Origin: a virus
Virus record (IMG/VR): IMGVR_UViG_3300025012_000026
Coordinates: 62,001 to 126,000 of that record
Length of the DNA: 64,000 nt
Direction: 5' to 3' (one strand)
The position numbers and the translations under genes were made by a program. Of the stretch, positions 42,209-50,687 are shown piece by piece. Within the stretch, counting starts at the first letter, position 1, and each line of letters starts with the position of its first letter. The notes beneath the pieces were generated by a model that worked only from the letters and a program-made list of their open reading frames with translations, was not told the DNA's origin and ran no database searches.

Positions 42209-42224
42209 TTTTATGAAAATACAA
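42196..42224 (-). promoter_or_regulatory. parMR promoter
   Basis: On the minus strand TTGTAT (42219-42224), 17-nt spacer, TACAAT (42196-42201). The -10 lies inside the palindrome. Confidence 0.7.
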
Positions 42225-42230
42225 GAGGTT

Positions 42231-43736
42231 TTATGATTCTAATAAATTATCATAATATTTCCAACCAAGAGGTACTCCTGTTTCGGGATGCAATCCGCAA
42301 TACTTTGCTTTATTTCTGCAACATAGAGATATACCTGAATGAAAAATATTATATTTTAATCCAGCCTCTGTTTGAGAATTAAATATTTCTCCAGTAGTAG
42401 TGCATATTATTTTACTAAAAACTCTTTTGCTTTTATATCCACTTTTTCTAGTCTCTTCTTTTGGGTCGTAATCACACCAACCTAGCTCAGTTCCCTGCTT
42501 AAGATATTTTATAACCGTTGATCTACATTTTTTTATTATACTTGATATTTTTAATGTGTTTTTAATATCATTCCACATATTACAAATAGTTTTTACAATG
42601 CTTTTACAAGCATATTCATAACATTTTAACCAGTCTATATCACTTTCTGAAAAATTTAAAAGTTTTGGCAAATCTGATTTCATAATACTGTTTTTAATCC
42701 AATTCATATTTGAATATCGACAATCTAAGACTATGTAATTATTAATATTATTGTTTCTAGCTAATTGTTCTTTTACTTTGTCATTCTCTTGGACTTCATT
42801 TAATCTCATTCTCCATGTACTATTAGTTTCTTCATAATGTTGAATTCCTTGACACTCACAAATAATTTCATCAATTTTATTTATGTAAAAGTCATATTTA
42901 TAATTATCGCACCATTTGAAAGTTTTTTCAGATAATTGTGTATTAAAATCATTGCCTAATAATTGTTCAAATACATTAAATAAAAATTTCTCAGGAAAAC
43001 TTATACCGTCCCCACAACATTCACATCCAAATCCTTTTTTCCACAATTTATCCAAACTCTTTTGTTTCTCATGTCCACAATCTGGACATTTCATTGGAAT
43101 TTTTTTATTTGAACCAACTGAATATTTATAAGCATCTTCTTTATTAACTAAAAATTTAATAAGTTCTTGATGCGTAACTGAAATTGTATTACACATAATA
43201 CAATCAAGACTTATGGTAGATCCTTTTTTTATTGTTGTATAAGTAAAACGAGCAATACTTTTTAATTCGGATTTATGTTCTGGATGATCTAAGCATTTAA
43301 ACCAGTAGCCCTTATTATTAAAACCTACCGAACCATAACTTACATATTTAGGACTTATTATATTGCCATTTTCGTCAATATTTAAACTATAATCCCAACG
43401 TGATAATATCCAATCAGCCAATTCTTTAGAGAGATGGGTATAGCACCACTCATAAAAAGAAATATAATTTTTGTGTCCAGTTTGAGAACATTTATGACAA
43501 TAATATCTTCCATCTTCTTTTACATATTTCTTGTAATTAAGCCATTTCATAGGTTTTAAATATTCTTTACATCCATCACATTGAACGTCAACTATAGCAC
43601 TAGATGCATGTGTTAAATCTTCTACTTTTACTTTAAATTCCTCTCCAAGTTTAGTAAAGGCAAATCCTTTATCTATGTACCACTTTTTACTACTAAAATG
43701 CCACTTCATTATTACCTCTTTAGTTATTAATCCCAC
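42231..43736 (-). CDS. Large zinc-finger homing endonuclease (paralogue 2)
   Basis: 501 residues. Same architecture as the product of 29306: MGLITKEV start, CDGC, CHKC, CIMC, CPDCG and CECC zinc motifs, a YKYDFYINK...IICECQGIQHYEE core, KEQLARNNNI and NYIVLDCRYS, an HTH, and one NUMOD1-like repeat (KIICTTTGEIFNS). It ends 7 nt from the -35 box of the parMR promoter. Own promoter at 43786. Free-standing homing endonuclease, possibly inserted beside the partition site. Confidence 0.7.
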   Translation of the reverse strand: MGLITKEVIMKWHFSSKKWYIDKGFAFTKLGEEFKVKVEDLTHASSAIVDVQCDGCKEYLKPMKWLNYKKYVKEDGRYYCHKCSQTGHKNYISFYEWCYTHLSKELADWILSRWDYSLNIDENGNIISPKYVSYGSVGFNNKGYWFKCLDHPEHKSELKSIARFTYTTIKKGSTISLDCIMCNTISVTHQELIKFLVNKEDAYKYSVGSNKKIPMKCPDCGHEKQKSLDKLWKKGFGCECCGDGISFPEKFLFNVFEQLLGNDFNTQLSEKTFKWCDNYKYDFYINKIDEIICECQGIQHYEETNSTWRMRLNEVQENDKVKEQLARNNNINNYIVLDCRYSNMNWIKNSIMKSDLPKLLNFSESDIDWLKCYEYACKSIVKTICNMWNDIKNTLKISSIIKKCRSTVIKYLKQGTELGWCDYDPKEETRKSGYKSKRVFSKIICTTTGEIFNSQTEAGLKYNIFHSGISLCCRNKAKYCGLHPETGVPLGWKYYDNLLES

Positions 43737-43785
43737 AATCTAATCCTCCTCTTTCTATAAATTATTATATTTCTCCCTACTTAAT

Positions 43786-43814
43786 ATTATAGCATAAATA
43801 GTAAATCATGTCAA
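43786..43814 (-). promoter_or_regulatory. Consensus promoter of the endonuclease gene
   Basis: On the minus strand TTGACA (43809-43814), 17-nt spacer ending TGC, TATAAT (43786-43791). Confidence 0.9.
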
Positions 43815-43999
43815 CATATATTTATTTTATAATTTAATAATTTTCTCTATCCCTTTCAGTGTTGTCCGGCCCAAACACTTATCAACATGTGTATAAAATT
43901 TTAGAAACTTATACACAGCCTTGTCGATTTGTAGTATAATGTATTAACATGTCCAACCCATATTAATGTTAATTTTTAGCAAAAGAATAATAGCAAAAA
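43815..43999. other. Candidate replication origin (DnaA-box cluster)
   Basis: DnaA-box-like sites: TTATCAACA (43879-43887, one mismatch), TGTGTATAA (43888-43896, exact on the minus strand) and TTATACACA (43909-43917, exact). Very AT-rich DNA flanks it (43815-43850), and ATTAACAT / ATGTTAAT forms an inverted repeat (43943-43973). Two further exact boxes lie inside the initiator gene (44605-44613 and 44864-44872). A TATAAT at 43935-43940 may drive the initiator gene. Confidence 0.65.
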
Positions 44000-44039
44000 C
44001 TCCTTGAAGTGCTAGTTTGGTCGCGAACACTTCAAGGAG
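44000..44039 (+). promoter_or_regulatory. 12-bp hairpin in the initiator leader
   Basis: CTCCTTGAAGTG / CACTTCAAGGAG (44000-44011 with 44028-44039), 16-nt loop, no T run. May be a leader RNA element or a replication-control RNA. Confidence 0.6.
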
Positions 44040-44085
44040 CCACAGCAGAGGTTGTTTTCGTTTGTATTTTTATTATAACAAAAAG

Positions 44086-44140
44086 AAAACCTTCTGTCTA
44101 GTGTGTTTTTGTTGTTGGCAAAACATGGAGAGAAGGTTTT
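44086..44140 (+). promoter_or_regulatory. Inverted repeat covering the initiator's ribosome site
   Basis: AAAACCTTCT (44086-44095) pairs with AGAAGGTTTT (44131-44140), which contains the Shine-Dalgarno of the initiator gene. 35-nt loop. Confidence 0.6.
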
Positions 44141-44144
44141 TATT

Positions 44145-45074
44145 ATGAATATGATTAGAGATCCAAAGAAGTTAAGAAGAGTTCCAATCAAAGAAGAATT
44201 AGTTGAAATTACAGGTGATTACATTAAGGCAGTTATTTTGCAACAATTTATTTACTGGTCAGAAAGAACCAAAGATTATGACCAATTTGTTTTAGAAGAA
44301 AAGTTTCAGGCCGAAAGGTGTGGATATGAATACAAGGCAGAATTGAAAAACGGATGGATATTTAAGAGTTCTGAACAACTATCAGAAGAAACTATGCTTA
44401 GATTAAAACATACCGCAATGCGTACACATATTAAGGTATTAGTGGATAAGGGTTTTCTATCTGAGAGAACTAATCCTCTTGATAAACGGGATAGAACCAT
44501 ACAATATCGTGTGAACATTTTAGCAATACAACTTGATCTACTAGAACATAACTATGTCTTAGATGGATATTCTAGTCCAATTAATTTTGAAACTCTTATG
44601 GAAGTTATCCACAAGAAAAAGCAATCTCGGAATGCGGAAATGCAAACATCATTAAATGGAAATGCTTCATCAGAATGTGAGATTGCACAGCCGGAAAACA
44701 ATAATGGCATAGAATATGGGGTTGAAGACATAATTGCATTCTCGGAAAACGGAAATGCATCTCCGCAAATATGCAATGCAACTAGCGAAAACATGCAAGC
44801 ATTACCAGAGACTACTTACAGAGATATATATCTTATTGATATTAATCGCGTGTGGGAAGAGGTTGTGGATAACTTGAGAAAGAAATTGTCTCCTGCTTCT
44901 CTGTCTGCTTGGATATTACCCATCATACCAGAAATACAGGAGACAAAGTTAATACTTAATTGTTCAAGTCAATTTGCTGTGGATTGGATAGAGGGAAAAT
45001 ATCTTAGTATGATTGTTAATTGTTTGCCTGAAAATAGTGGAATTAAGGATGTTGTTGTATGTGAAAGTTCTTAA
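44145..45074 (+). CDS. Replication initiator with DnaA-N-like domain
   Basis: 309 residues from ATG 44145 behind GAGAGAAGG. The N-terminal ~130 residues look like a winged-helix initiator domain (AVILQQFIYWSERTKDYD, LKHTAMRTHIKVLVDKGFL). A variable linker follows. The C-terminal ~75 residues match DnaA domain I in pattern (VWEEVVDNLRKKLSPASLSAW, then FAVDWIEGKYLS). DnaA boxes upstream and within the gene support a role in recruiting host DnaA/DnaB at the adjacent origin. Best candidate for the plasmid initiator. Confidence 0.7.
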   Translation: MNMIRDPKKLRRVPIKEELVEITGDYIKAVILQQFIYWSERTKDYDQFVLEEKFQAERCGYEYKAELKNGWIFKSSEQLSEETMLRLKHTAMRTHIKVLVDKGFLSERTNPLDKRDRTIQYRVNILAIQLDLLEHNYVLDGYSSPINFETLMEVIHKKKQSRNAEMQTSLNGNASSECEIAQPENNNGIEYGVEDIIAFSENGNASPQICNATSENMQALPETTYRDIYLIDINRVWEEVVDNLRKKLSPASLSAWILPIIPEIQETKLILNCSSQFAVDWIEGKYLSMIVNCLPENSGIKDVVVCESS

Positions 45075-45166
45075 AGGTTTTTCAGGAGAAAATGATTGGT
45101 AAATATTTATGGTTTTATTTGTATTAATTTAGTAGTATTATGTAGCAAAAAGAAAGTTAGTGCAGA

Positions 45167-45949
45167 ATGTTCGACTATGAACAAGAATCAGAAATTGAGA
45201 AAATGCTTAAAGATGAAATCAGAGAGCAAAAGCGAACTGGCAATGGAATTCATGGTCGAGCATTAAGATTAAGAAAACACGAAACAGTTAGAACCCCTTC
45301 AGAATCTTTAGTAGGAATAGAAAGATTGAAAATTTATGCACCTTCTGTAATTCACTCAACAACGATTGGAGAAATGAAAATGACTGAACTTCTAGAAAAG
45401 ATTAAATTAGGTGAAATTCCATCTAAGTCAGAATTTGAAGCATTAGATTTTGAGAGTAATCAAAAAGCTTTAGCTGAATTGAGAAGATTACACACTAATC
45501 ATGAAATTATGAAAAGTTGGAAATGTTCGTCTACATCTCTTAGTAATTTCTTCGCAGAAATGCAAGTTGCAAAAATTAAAGGTGGAGAAATATTGATTGG
45601 AAAGTCTGCTGTTGATTTTTTAAATAAAGGAAGAATTACAAGAGGATTGCCTAAAATTGGTGAAGATAGTAATCAGGAGAAAATTAAAAGGCCATATAAT
45701 AGGGTCGCTCCTATAGATAATTCTAAAGAAATTCTGAGTGAAAATATTATTCCCACTCAGAATGTAGATTCAATTTTTATTAATCAAAAAGAAACCATAA
45801 TTGAGAATAACTATTTAATCAATGTTAATAGAAAATTTAATACTAGGAACTTGGCTTCTTTTTTGGAAAGGTTAACTCTATTTCTCAGTGAAGAGAATCA
45901 GGAATTTTTAGTTGAAATTAGAGTTATTGAGGTTGGGAGTAAAAGGTAG
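45167..45949 (+). CDS. Unknown protein downstream of the initiator
   Basis: 260 residues. Charged N-terminus (EKMLKDEIREQKRTGNGI), a central helical region with HTH-like spacing (SWKCSSTSLSNFFAEMQVAKI), and a C-terminal domain (NYLINVNRKFNTRNLASFLE). Lies in the replicon module and might be a copy-control or segregation accessory, but no family is recognised. The ribosome site before ATG 45167 is weak. Confidence 0.45.
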   Translation: MFDYEQESEIEKMLKDEIREQKRTGNGIHGRALRLRKHETVRTPSESLVGIERLKIYAPSVIHSTTIGEMKMTELLEKIKLGEIPSKSEFEALDFESNQKALAELRRLHTNHEIMKSWKCSSTSLSNFFAEMQVAKIKGGEILIGKSAVDFLNKGRITRGLPKIGEDSNQEKIKRPYNRVAPIDNSKEILSENIIPTQNVDSIFINQKETIIENNYLINVNRKFNTRNLASFLERLTLFLSEENQEFLVEIRVIEVGSKR

Positions 45950-45956
45950 GTTATTA

Positions 45957-46445
45957 TCAACCCTTAATTATATCAATAAAGAACTCACCTTTGTCAAATA
46001 ATCCCTGTTTTCTTCCAACCAATATATTTTCACCATCTGTTGCTACCATACCACATCCACAATGACAAGTTGGAGCAATATCTTCAAACATTACTAAATC
46101 CTCAGCAATAACATTTGAACAGTTCTTCTTGATAATATTCCAAAATATATCTAATACTTCTGATTTTGCTTCATCAATTGTTGTTACAGCACCTTTAATT
46201 ACTTTGCATTTAACATTTTGATTCTCTTTTACTTTTTTACCTGCATAATATCGAATTATATATGCAGTAATAGGTTCTCTGCTTTCACATATAGGACATC
46301 TTTTATTATTTTGTGTGAAATCATAAGGCGTAGTCATATAAGCAGGATGTGATTTATTTTCTGAACAATTGAGCCATATCAATACATCCTTTGCATCATG
46401 AGCTATTTCTTTAGGACTTCCACCAATTTGTTTAATCTTTGCCAT
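45957..46445 (-). CDS. Zinc-binding unknown protein
   Basis: 162 residues from ATG 46445 behind AGAAGGAATTATAAAA. CPICESRE (about 50-57) and CHCGCGM (about 127-133) form probable zinc sites around a helical middle. Converges with the 45167 gene, 7 nt apart. Unknown. Confidence 0.5.
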   Translation of the reverse strand: MAKIKQIGGSPKEIAHDAKDVLIWLNCSENKSHPAYMTTPYDFTQNNKRCPICESREPITAYIIRYYAGKKVKENQNVKCKVIKGAVTTIDEAKSEVLDIFWNIIKKNCSNVIAEDLVMFEDIAPTCHCGCGMVATDGENILVGRKQGLFDKGEFFIDIIKG

Positions 46446-46533
46446 TTTTATAATTCCTTCTTTCAATTGTTTTATTTAATCTAATATTGTAGTCTATTGG
46501 GCGTTTAAATTTCATATTAATATTTCCCTTTTA

Positions 46534-46809
46534 TCACCCACATTTAGGACAAATCAAAATTTTCTCAATTACAGGTGTTCCAAAGTGTTCATTCCTATTT
46601 TCATCCCTTTGTTCTAACTCGCTTCTGCAAACCTCGCATAGTCCTTCTAATTCGCAATATTCTTCATTTTTATCTGACATAATTGATAACAAACTTTTAA
46701 AATCTATAATATCACTTGTCATTCTCAATCCATTGCAACATTGAAGAAATTCTGGACTTTCAATTGGAAAATTTAAAATATCTTCTAGATCAATATTTGT
46801 GTTTATCAT
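46534..46809 (-). CDS. Small zinc-ribbon-like protein
   Basis: 91 residues. CEVCRSELEQRDENRN and the C-terminal ICPKCG give two CxxC pairs. Acidic N-terminal helix (NIDLEDILNF). Start ATG 46809 follows AAAGGAGACAACCAT. Unknown. Confidence 0.5.
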   Translation of the reverse strand: MINTNIDLEDILNFPIESPEFLQCCNGLRMTSDIIDFKSLLSIMSDKNEEYCELEGLCEVCRSELEQRDENRNEHFGTPVIEKILICPKCG

Positions 46810-46845
46810 ATGGTTGTCTCCTTTATCTTATGTTTTGTTTCATAT

Positions 46846-47427
46846 TTACAATAATTTATTTGCTATATCTGTCCAATTCAATGCTCTTTCGCCTTGCCAG
46901 TTCTCATTCCAGCTTTTAATCACACCAAAGCATATTCTACGTTCTACTGTTGTGACAGATTTTAAATTTGATTCAACATCATCTATAAATACATTGCCCT
47001 TGCCTACTGCATTTAATAGACTCTTATCCATTTTACAATTTTTATTTACAAGAAACATTGCTTCTGTAATAAAAGGAAGATTCGTATCAACCCACATTGT
47101 TTTATATTTTATATTAGAAAACGAACCAATACTTATTAAGATAATTTCATATTTTTTATTTAATTCTCTTAAAACTACATATGTATTATGATTAATAAAT
47201 TTAAGATTATTAAAGAAATCTCTTTTGCCAAATATCTCTTCTACTTCTTTAACTCCTTTGAGTAAAGGCAATTCATCTGCAAAATCCCATTTATTCACGT
47301 TCTGCCATATTGGAGGAATATAATCAGGGTGATCTTTATAGATTTCTGAATATGTAGTACAAAATGCTTCAGTAGAAGAGGTTATGGTATTATCTATGTC
47401 ACAGAATAATCGAGGTCTACTAATCAT
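46846..47427 (-). CDS. 5'(3')-deoxyribonucleotidase-like HAD protein
   Basis: 193 residues from ATG 47427 with GGAG 6 nt upstream; a TTG-led longer form from 47439 is unlikely. HAD motif I FCDIDNTITSS, motif III Lys region, and motif IV VFIDDVESN fit NT5C-type nucleotidases, which dephosphorylate (d)NMPs. Overlaps the kinase-like gene by 8 nt, in a nucleotide-metabolism operon. Confidence 0.65.
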   Translation of the reverse strand: MISRPRLFCDIDNTITSSTEAFCTTYSEIYKDHPDYIPPIWQNVNKWDFADELPLLKGVKEVEEIFGKRDFFNNLKFINHNTYVVLRELNKKYEIILISIGSFSNIKYKTMWVDTNLPFITEAMFLVNKNCKMDKSLLNAVGKGNVFIDDVESNLKSVTTVERRICFGVIKSWNENWQGERALNWTDIANKLL

Positions 47428-47998
47428 TATTTTCTCCAATCTTTTTTAAAATATATTTCACACATTCATCAAAATCATAATTTTTAACAATATAATCAAC
47501 TTCTTGATTAACTATATCAAATGTAAATTGTTCTTCATCATCTAATTTACGCCTATTCCATTCTATTTGATCAAATCCATCCCTATTAATTGCTCTTTGT
47601 TTTCTAGTTGGTTCATTTACATCAATGAAAAATGATACAATGTTGTCTTTGAAATGTTTCTTGAGTTCTATTAACCCTAAAATATCTAGAACAACTATGT
47701 AATTATGTTTTGATAAATTAATGCTTTCGCAATGTAAGCCGTAATACCAAACATCTGGCACATTATTCACAAGTGTATTATATTTTCTACATTCAATAAA
47801 TTCTTCTTGTGCAATCATATCTTCAAATTGTTTTCTTGAAATGAAATGATATGGATTATTTTCTGATTCTAATGGTCGCATGGGGCGTGATGTATGAGAT
47901 ATCACCATTTCATAATTGTAATTATCTGATATGTACTTAGATAAACTATCCTTTCCTGAACTGCTGAATCCTGCGAGAACCACTACTTTATTTTTCAA
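47420..47998 (-). CDS. Guanylate kinase-like protein
   Basis: 192 residues. P-loop GFSSSGKDSL (10-19), then SHTSRPMRPLE and YHFISRKQFEDM as in guanylate kinases (substrate-binding and lid regions). Would phosphorylate (d)GMP for DNA synthesis. Ends next to thyX in the same operon. Some residues of the usual GMP site are changed, so specificity is uncertain. Confidence 0.7.
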   Translation of the reverse strand: MKNKVVVLAGFSSSGKDSLSKYISDNYNYEMVISHTSRPMRPLESENNPYHFISRKQFEDMIAQEEFIECRKYNTLVNNVPDVWYYGLHCESINLSKHNYIVVLDILGLIELKKHFKDNIVSFFIDVNEPTRKQRAINRDGFDQIEWNRRKLDDEEQFTFDIVNQEVDYIVKNYDFDECVKYILKKIGENND

Positions 47999-48625
47999 TT
48001 ACTTCACCTCAATATCATCAAATATTACTGGTATTTTCCCTTTTAATTCTTCTAATAGCATAATAGCAACTTCACGCATTTGTGGGTGTGCAACTTTAGC
48101 AGTTCTTAGTCTAAAGAAATGCCTTAATTCTCTAAGATTCATAGTAACAACAATTTCAGTTTTTAATGAATTGGGTAATACAGAACGTGCTTCTTGTGGA
48201 CTTGCGCCTAATGTCAATAGTTCAAAATATGTAATCTCTGCTTGTAAACACCCTATTCTCCAAGATTGAAATTGTTTAGACTCTTCATTCCAAAACAAAG
48301 GTTTAATTACTGTAATTTCCTTACCGAATTTTTCTTGATTATAGTTGCAATATCTGGTTGATTCCTGAGCATAAGAAGCAATTCTATGTCTTACAATTTC
48401 GTGTGTAACCCCTCTATCACAGATGAACTTAACTGATATATTAAAGTGCTCAATCATAGCTTCATGGCCCCTTTTAATGAGGTCTGCAACGAATTTTTTA
48501 GATGAGTCAGGAGTAATTTTACTCTCACTTTTGTAACAAGTTCGGCCTACTACTTCTATATGTTTAAGAATTTCATCTCCATTGATTTGATCTAATATCT
48601 CTACACTTGCATTAATAATTTTCAT
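47999..48625 (-). CDS. thyX: Flavin-dependent thymidylate synthase ThyX
   Basis: 208 residues from ATG 48625 behind GAAGGAATAATTAAA. The ThyX motif RHRxxSxxxxSxRY is complete (RHRIASYAQESTRY, 79-92). It methylates dUMP to dTMP with CH2-H4folate and FADH2. Next to the nucleotide kinase-like gene, it supplies dTTP for element replication. An upstream in-frame start at 48664 overlaps the previous gene and is rejected. Confidence 0.92.
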   Translation of the reverse strand: MKIINASVEILDQINGDEILKHIEVVGRTCYKSESKITPDSSKKFVADLIKRGHEAMIEHFNISVKFICDRGVTHEIVRHRIASYAQESTRYCNYNQEKFGKEITVIKPLFWNEESKQFQSWRIGCLQAEITYFELLTLGASPQEARSVLPNSLKTEIVVTMNLRELRHFFRLRTAKVAHPQMREVAIMLLEELKGKIPVIFDDIEVK

Positions 48626-48656
48626 TTTAATTATTCCTTCTTTCTTTCTTTTATTT

Positions 48657-49151
48657 CTACTCAAATTTTATTTTATCATACTGATATTTCTTATGATATA
48701 TACATGTTTGCTCATAGCAACAGTCAGGACAGTTTCTATGATATAGCATTTCCTGATTATTACAGGATAATTTATTACGCATTGGAATTAGACCCTTTTC
48801 AAGAATTGCTTTCTCAATATCAGAAATCTCTTCTTGATTATCTTCATTTCCATTTTCTTGATTCAGCAACCATTGTTCATATTCCTCAATGGTTTTAAGA
48901 AGTCCAACAGTAATATCTTTTAGTTCATAATCATCATAAAATTTTATTTTGTAGTAATCAATATCTTTCCTAATATTTCTTTTTACAATGGTACATTCTT
49001 GACCTCTATATTTTACAATTAAGCCAACAAAAACTACTTTATCTTCTACATTAAATTTAGGTTCTTTTTTGATGTCGCTTAATTCTGAATATTTATCTTC
49101 CTTTTTTTGTTTAGGTGCTCTAGGGGTTAGATTAATTTTACCTTTTGCCAT
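48657..49151 (-). CDS. Unknown protein with Cys-rich C-terminus
   Basis: 164 residues from ATG 49151 behind AAAGGATGTGAAAAAT. A basic N-terminus, a beta-rich SH3/KOW-like part (VEDKVVFVGLIVKYRGQECTIV), an acidic linker, and a CPDCCYEQTC zinc-like end. First gene after the 49198 promoter, heading the thyX operon. Unknown. Confidence 0.5.
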   Translation of the reverse strand: MAKGKINLTPRAPKQKKEDKYSELSDIKKEPKFNVEDKVVFVGLIVKYRGQECTIVKRNIRKDIDYYKIKFYDDYELKDITVGLLKTIEEYEQWLLNQENGNEDNQEEISDIEKAILEKGLIPMRNKLSCNNQEMLYHRNCPDCCYEQTCIYHKKYQYDKIKFE

Positions 49152-49197
49152 ATTTTTCACATCCTTTCATAACTCTGTACTACAATCCATATAAATT

Positions 49198-49226
49198 ATT
49201 ATACATTAATCACAATACAGAGTCAA
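49198..49226 (-). promoter_or_regulatory. Strong promoter of the thyX operon
   Basis: On the minus strand TTGACT (49221-49226), 17-nt spacer, TATAAT (49198-49203). Confidence 0.85.
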
Positions 49227-49257
49227 TATAATTTTATTTATTGCTTTATGTATAAAT

Positions 49258-49470
49258 CTAATACTGCACAAACCCTGTAACCCTATTATCTTTCTCATTC
49301 AGCAACTCATAAGCAACTTTAATAATTTGCCTCAATATAATATCACATTCATTGAAATCCATTCCCTCAAAATCAGCAGTCAAGAATCCTTTCATTCGAT
49401 CATAATGTCTTATTTCTAATTCCTTATTTGAAAGAACTTCCTTATTTGTAATGTTTACATTATTTCTCAT
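49258..49470 (-). CDS. Small unknown protein
   Basis: 70 residues behind AAAAGGAGAATGATTT. Helical, acidic (MKGFLTADFEGMDFNECDI). Unknown. Confidence 0.5.
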   Translation of the reverse strand: MRNNVNITNKEVLSNKELEIRHYDRMKGFLTADFEGMDFNECDIILRQIIKVAYELLNEKDNRVTGFVQY

Positions 49471-49510
49471 AAATCATTCTCCTTTTATTTTATTTAATTT
49501 TATATCTAAT

Positions 49511-49804
49511 CTACTCCCAAGTATCTTCTTCAGGTAAACTAATTGCAACAACTACTTCACCGCTACGATATAATTCTAAGATATGTCTACACATATATTC
49601 TTTGCTAGGTTTTTGCCAATCAAAACAAATTACAATATTGGCATTATTAATTTTTAATTTAAATCCATTCCAATGTTCCTGTTTTTCTATTTCTGCATCA
49701 ACAACAGATAATTTAGTGATAATTCCTAATTCTCCATCTGAATGAACAGATTCTATTTTAATTATCTTATTTAATGTTTTGTTCATAAAATATTCTAAAT
49801 CCAT
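49511..49804 (-). CDS. Unknown protein
   Basis: 97 residues from ATG 49804 behind TTAGGAGGAATACAT; an earlier in-frame ATG at 49864 is not preceded by a site. Beta-rich (GIITKLSVVDAEIEKQEHW, ANIVICFDWQK), acidic end. Unknown. Confidence 0.5.
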   Translation of the reverse strand: MDLEYFMNKTLNKIIKIESVHSDGELGIITKLSVVDAEIEKQEHWNGFKLKINNANIVICFDWQKPSKEYMCRHILELYRSGEVVVAISLPEEDTWE

Positions 49805-49867
49805 ATGTATTCCTCCTAATATTTTATTTTTGATTATGCCTGACTCGATATATTTAGGCATCACTTC

Positions 49868-50254
49868 CTACCAACTCTTATAATCAGTGAAATCAATTAC
49901 AATGTCACACTTAGGGCATACGCCTTTATATGTAGAACCTATTCCTGAACCATACTCAAACAATAATAAATGCCTTTTATCTTTATCACATTCAGCATAT
50001 ATTCCTAGCGCATTTATCTCGTCAGTTTTGCCAATATAAGTATAACCTTTCCTAATTAATCTCTTCTGTGCTTCTTTGTCATATTGATCAGCTTGGAGTT
50101 GAGTAATTTGATTTTGAATTTCTTTAATGTATGATTTCCGTATGTCTCTTTTAATTTCTAATCCAAGAATTTCTTTTCTGATATTGTCTAACTCTTGATT
50201 AGAAGACTCTAATTGTTCTTGAAGTTTAGCAATTTGAATGTTTGCATCAAGCAT
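49868..50254 (-). CDS. Coiled-coil protein with CPKC end
   Basis: 128 residues. A coiled coil covers residues 5-65 (IAKLQEQLESSNQELDNIRK). The C-terminal domain holds YAECDKDKRH and GVCPKCDIV, probably zinc-binding. Unknown. Confidence 0.5.
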   Translation of the reverse strand: MLDANIQIAKLQEQLESSNQELDNIRKEILGLEIKRDIRKSYIKEIQNQITQLQADQYDKEAQKRLIRKGYTYIGKTDEINALGIYAECDKDKRHLLLFEYGSGIGSTYKGVCPKCDIVIDFTDYKSW

Positions 50255-50282
50255 TTTATCCCCACTCCTTTAATGTTTTATT

Positions 50283-50471
50283 TTATGATATAACCACTTT
50301 TAATTCTAGTGCTACATGTTGCTCTCGATCCATTACTCTATATTTCTCAATATCAACAACTTTATAGTTTTTATTGCTTCCTTTAATTGTTACTTCCTCA
50401 CCATTTTGATAATTAGGGTTATTGGAGGTGTATGCTGTTACTATTTCATTTTTGGAATTGTATAATAAAAT
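50283..50471 (-). CDS. Small protein without a canonical start codon
   Basis: 62 residues if started at ATT 50469-50471. The frame is natural (VTAYTSNNPNYQNGEEVTIK, DREQHVALELKV, SH3-like), and a strong AAGGAGGAG site lies upstream, but no ATG, GTG or TTG is in frame: the codons after the site are TAA, TTA, GAT, ATT. TTA 50475-50477 has the better spacing. A non-AUG start or a start-codon mutation is implied. Confidence 0.45.
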   Translation of the reverse strand: MLLYNSKNEIVTAYTSNNPNYQNGEEVTIKGSNKNYKVVDIEKYRVMDREQHVALELKVVIS

Positions 50472-50489
50472 ATCTAATTAATCTCCTCC

Positions 50490-50645
50490 TTAAACAACTT
50501 CAAATTCATTATGATAATAAATTTCTGCTAAATCCCTTCTAGCATCAATTTCAGATAGTTTGTATTCATTCATGAATTCTTCTACTAATTTGTAGTTAAG
50601 TTTATCCATTGCTTGTAGAATGTAGTTTTCTTTGTTTGTGATCAT
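50490..50645 (-). CDS. Small helical protein
   Basis: 51 residues, ATG 50645 behind GGAGGAACAAATTAAA. Contains ILQAMDKLNYKLVEEFMNEY and acidic DLAEIYYHNEFEVV. Its stop lies next to the following gene's ribosome site. Unknown. Confidence 0.55.
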   Translation of the reverse strand: MITNKENYILQAMDKLNYKLVEEFMNEYKLSEIDARRDLAEIYYHNEFEVV

Positions 50646-50687
50646 TTTAATTTGTTCCTCCTTTCACCATTAAATAGAGTTTTGATG

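Noticed and set aside
46716-47191. Hydrophobic + strand frames opposite the nucleotidase genes
   Set aside because: They are antisense shadows of AT-rich minus-strand genes with no ribosome sites.
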